DNA of 64,000 nucleotides, taken from the NCBI RefSeq assembly GCF_001443045.1, contig NZ_LKPJ01000008.1, positions 75,300 to 139,299 of the forward strand, written 5' to 3'. The notes under the pieces were generated by a model. That model worked only from the letters and a program-made list of their open reading frames with translations. It did not search any database and had not been told where the DNA came from. Of the stretch, positions 62,828-64,000 are shown piece by piece. The translations under genes and the position numbers were made by a program. The stretch's first letter is position 1. Every line of letters starts with the position of its first letter. The stretch is from Burkholderia ambifaria (GTDB lineage Bacteria; Pseudomonadota; Gammaproteobacteria; Burkholderiales; Burkholderiaceae).

Positions 62828-63113
62828 CTTCGTCAGACGTTTCATTTCAGAAACAAAATACTCACAACGGTGTTTCACGCGCTGTCGTGCGATACGTGCA
62901 CGCCTTGCGCCACGGGCATAGCGGGCCGATGGCACGGATCTCGCAGTTAGGGATTCGCACGGCGGGCCCGCGTGCCGATCCGTGTTCGCGGCTGGCCTCC
63001 GGCGCCGGCCCGACACGCATCGGCCGCCGAAACGACAACGCATCGTTGATGGTCCCCTGCATCACACGTTGATGGTCGCGCGTGACGAGGCATCGCGCGC
63101 ATCGGGGAGATCG
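62828..63113. other. Intergenic region before the Gly-rich protein gene
   Basis: 286 bases with no gene I can support. No clear terminator follows the transporter and no confident promoter is seen. Confidence 0.5.
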
Positions 63114-64000
63114 ATGATGAGTAGAACGAAACAGCTATCCCGCGCTGTGGGGCGGTGCTATCACACGACCCTGCTGGCCGCAGCCGCGTTTGCGTGCTGC
63201 TGCTCGTATGCCGTGGCGCAGGACTCGATGTCCGACACCGCGCCCGATCCGATTGCCAGCGCGGACACCGTCATGATGCTGGCCGAGAACGCGGCGTCCT
63301 GCGCCGCCAATCCGGCTGCATGCGCGGTACACGTCTATGCCGGCCGTGGCGCGGAAGGTAGCGGTGCCGGCAGTACCACCGGCGGCGGGAGCCCGGGTAG
63401 CAACGGAAATGGCGGAAGCGGCGGAAGCGGCGCCGTCGGGCCCGCAGGTGTAGGCGGAACCACAGGAGCGACATCCGGCGGCACGAGTGGCACGGGCCGT
63501 GGCGGCAACGCATCCGGCAACGGGGGTAATGGTGGTGGGACTTCGGGTGGTGGGACTTCAGGTGGCGGCACTTCGGGCGGTGGTACTTCTGGTGGCGGTA
63601 CTTCTGGTGGTGGCACTTCTGGTGGCGGTACTTCGGGTGGCGGTACTTCGGGTGGTGGCACTTCTGGTGGCGGCACTTCGGGTGGCGGTACTTCGGGTGG
63701 CGGTACTTCGGGTGGCGGTACTTCGGGTGGCGGCACTTCGGGTGGCGGCACTTCGGGTGGCGGTACTTCGGGTGGCGGTACTTCGGGTGGCGGTACTTCG
63801 GGTGGCGGTACTTCGGGTGGTCATGGTGGTCATGGCGGTGGTGGCCATGGCGATGGTGGCGGCAATGGCGTAGGTAACGGTGGCGGTCACGGCGGCGGTC
63901 ACGGCGGTGGTCACGGTGGCGGCAACGGTGGCGGCAACGGCGGCGGCAACGGTGGCGGCAACGGCGGCGGCAACGGTGGCGGCAACGGCGGCGGCAACGG
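63114..64000 (+). CDS. Secreted Gly-rich repeat protein, N-terminal part
   Basis: The frame is open from two adjacent ATGs (63114, 63117; GGGGAGA upstream favours 63117) to the window end without a stop. A signal peptide ends SYAVAQDS. A short domain with two cysteines (SCAANPAACAVHVYAG) follows. From about residue 80 the chain is Gly/Ser/Thr/Asn only: 19 TSGGG-type pentapeptides (63540-63824), then HGGG and NGGG tetrapeptides to the end. Probably surface-exposed or secreted; no catalytic domain is seen in this part. The true length and C-terminus lie outside the window. Confidence 0.78.
   Translation, partial: MMSRTKQLSRAVGRCYHTTLLAAAAFACCCSYAVAQDSMSDTAPDPIASADTVMMLAENAASCAANPAACAVHVYAGRGAEGSGAGSTTGGGSPGSNGNGGSGGSGAVGPAGVGGTTGATSGGTSGTGRGGNASGNGGNGGGTSGGGTSGGGTSGGGTSGGGTSGGGTSGGGTSGGGTSGGGTSGGGTSGGGTSGGGTSGGGTSGGGTSGGGTSGGGTSGGGTSGGGTSGGGTSGGHGGHGGGGHGDGGGNGVGNGGGHGGGHGGGHGGGNGGGNGGGNGGGNGGGNGGGNGGGN
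63540..63824 (+). repeat. 19 tandem copies of a 15-bp coding repeat
   Basis: ACTTCGGGTGGCGGT-type units at an exact 15-base period, differing mainly at third codon positions and all in frame (Thr-Ser-Gly-Gly-Gly). Copy-number change would alter protein length by five residues without frameshift. Confidence 0.95.
63886..64000 (+). repeat. 12-bp coding repeat, HGGG/NGGG units
   Basis: GGCGGCAACGGT-type and GGCGGTCACGGC-type units at a 12-base period, in frame, running to the window edge. Confidence 0.9.

Noticed and set aside
63540..63824. Regular repeats considered as a CRISPR array
   Set aside because: Units are 15 bp, contiguous, without spacers, and coding; no cas genes are present.
63335..63914. 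Long minus-strand frames reading as PPPEV or TTRSTA repeats
   Set aside because: They are the reverse of the in-frame Gly-rich repeat, which has a start, signal peptide and ribosome binding site on the plus strand.

Overview
The window is ordinary high-GC chromosomal DNA (roughly two thirds G+C) from a betaproteobacterium, most likely Burkholderia and probably the B. cepacia complex. The assignment rests on gene content and protein style: LptFG, a CysI-DUF934-CysH-CysD-CysN-CobA sulfate operon, paired monomeric and dimeric isocitrate dehydrogenases, ClpSA, and very GC-rich third codon positions. It looks like the primary chromosome: most genes are housekeeping. I see no prophage, insertion sequence, integrase, CRISPR array, rRNA or replication origin. 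There is one tRNA, tRNA-Leu(CAA), at 11057-11141.

Layout. 1-2234: end of lptF, lptG, and a small CbiX/SirB ferrochelatase. 2363-9729: assimilatory sulfate reduction operon on the minus strand (cysI, DUF934 gene, cysH, cysD, cysN, cobA) with divergent cysB. 9803-11453: a lone amino-acid-type binding protein, tRNA-Leu and a 55-residue lipoprotein missed by length cutoffs. 11478-15979: accessory LysR/SDR pairs and a DinB-like protein. 16187-21303: rsuA-type pseudouridine synthase, small membrane protein, epimerase-like protein, 2Fe-2S/FAD reductase, argD and a GNAT protein. 21322-26378: branched-chain amino acid transporter operon livHMGF, bracketed by a decayed livK upstream and a truncated DUF2278 (YukJ-type) remnant downstream. 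26647-29657: ispH-fkpB, radC, rpmB, rpmG. 29818-33513: NAD biosynthesis nadB, nadC, nadA. 33771-38510: fatty-acid desaturase, MscS channel, rsmB, purN. 38633-44849: ribF, ileS, lspA, coaBC, dut. 44903-49914: COG4705-type membrane protein, APC permease, clpA, clpS. 50464-53362: cold-shock gene, multicopper oxidase, a small unknown gene. 53492-58110: idh, icd, RluE-type pseudouridine synthase. 58402-64000: Asr-like secreted peptide, DUF192 protein, a stand-alone EF-G, a Ni/Co transporter, and the start of a secreted glycine-rich repeat protein that runs off the window.

How genes work together. The cys operon makes sulfide from sulfate: CysDN makes APS, CysH (with two Cys pairs for a 4Fe-4S cluster) reduces APS to sulfite, and CysI reduces sulfite with siroheme. 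CobA starts siroheme synthesis and the nearby CbiX can insert iron. No cysJ or cysC is present. NadB, NadA and NadC together convert aspartate to nicotinate mononucleotide. Several E. coli neighbour sets occur here in split form (ileS-lspA apart from fkpB-ispH; coaBC-dut apart from radC-rpmB-rpmG).

Most interesting signals: a possible arginine-type attenuator (Arg-rich short ORF, a hairpin over its stop codon and an intrinsic terminator) directly before argD; a decayed livK next to an intact liv permease; a 16-bp perfect palindrome between icd and the divergent pseudouridine synthase gene; inverted plus direct repeats touching the nadA ribosome binding site; a hairpin with a T-run just before the Ni/Co transporter; and a 19-copy 15-bp in-frame repeat in a secreted Gly-rich protein. 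No clearly new multi-gene system was found.
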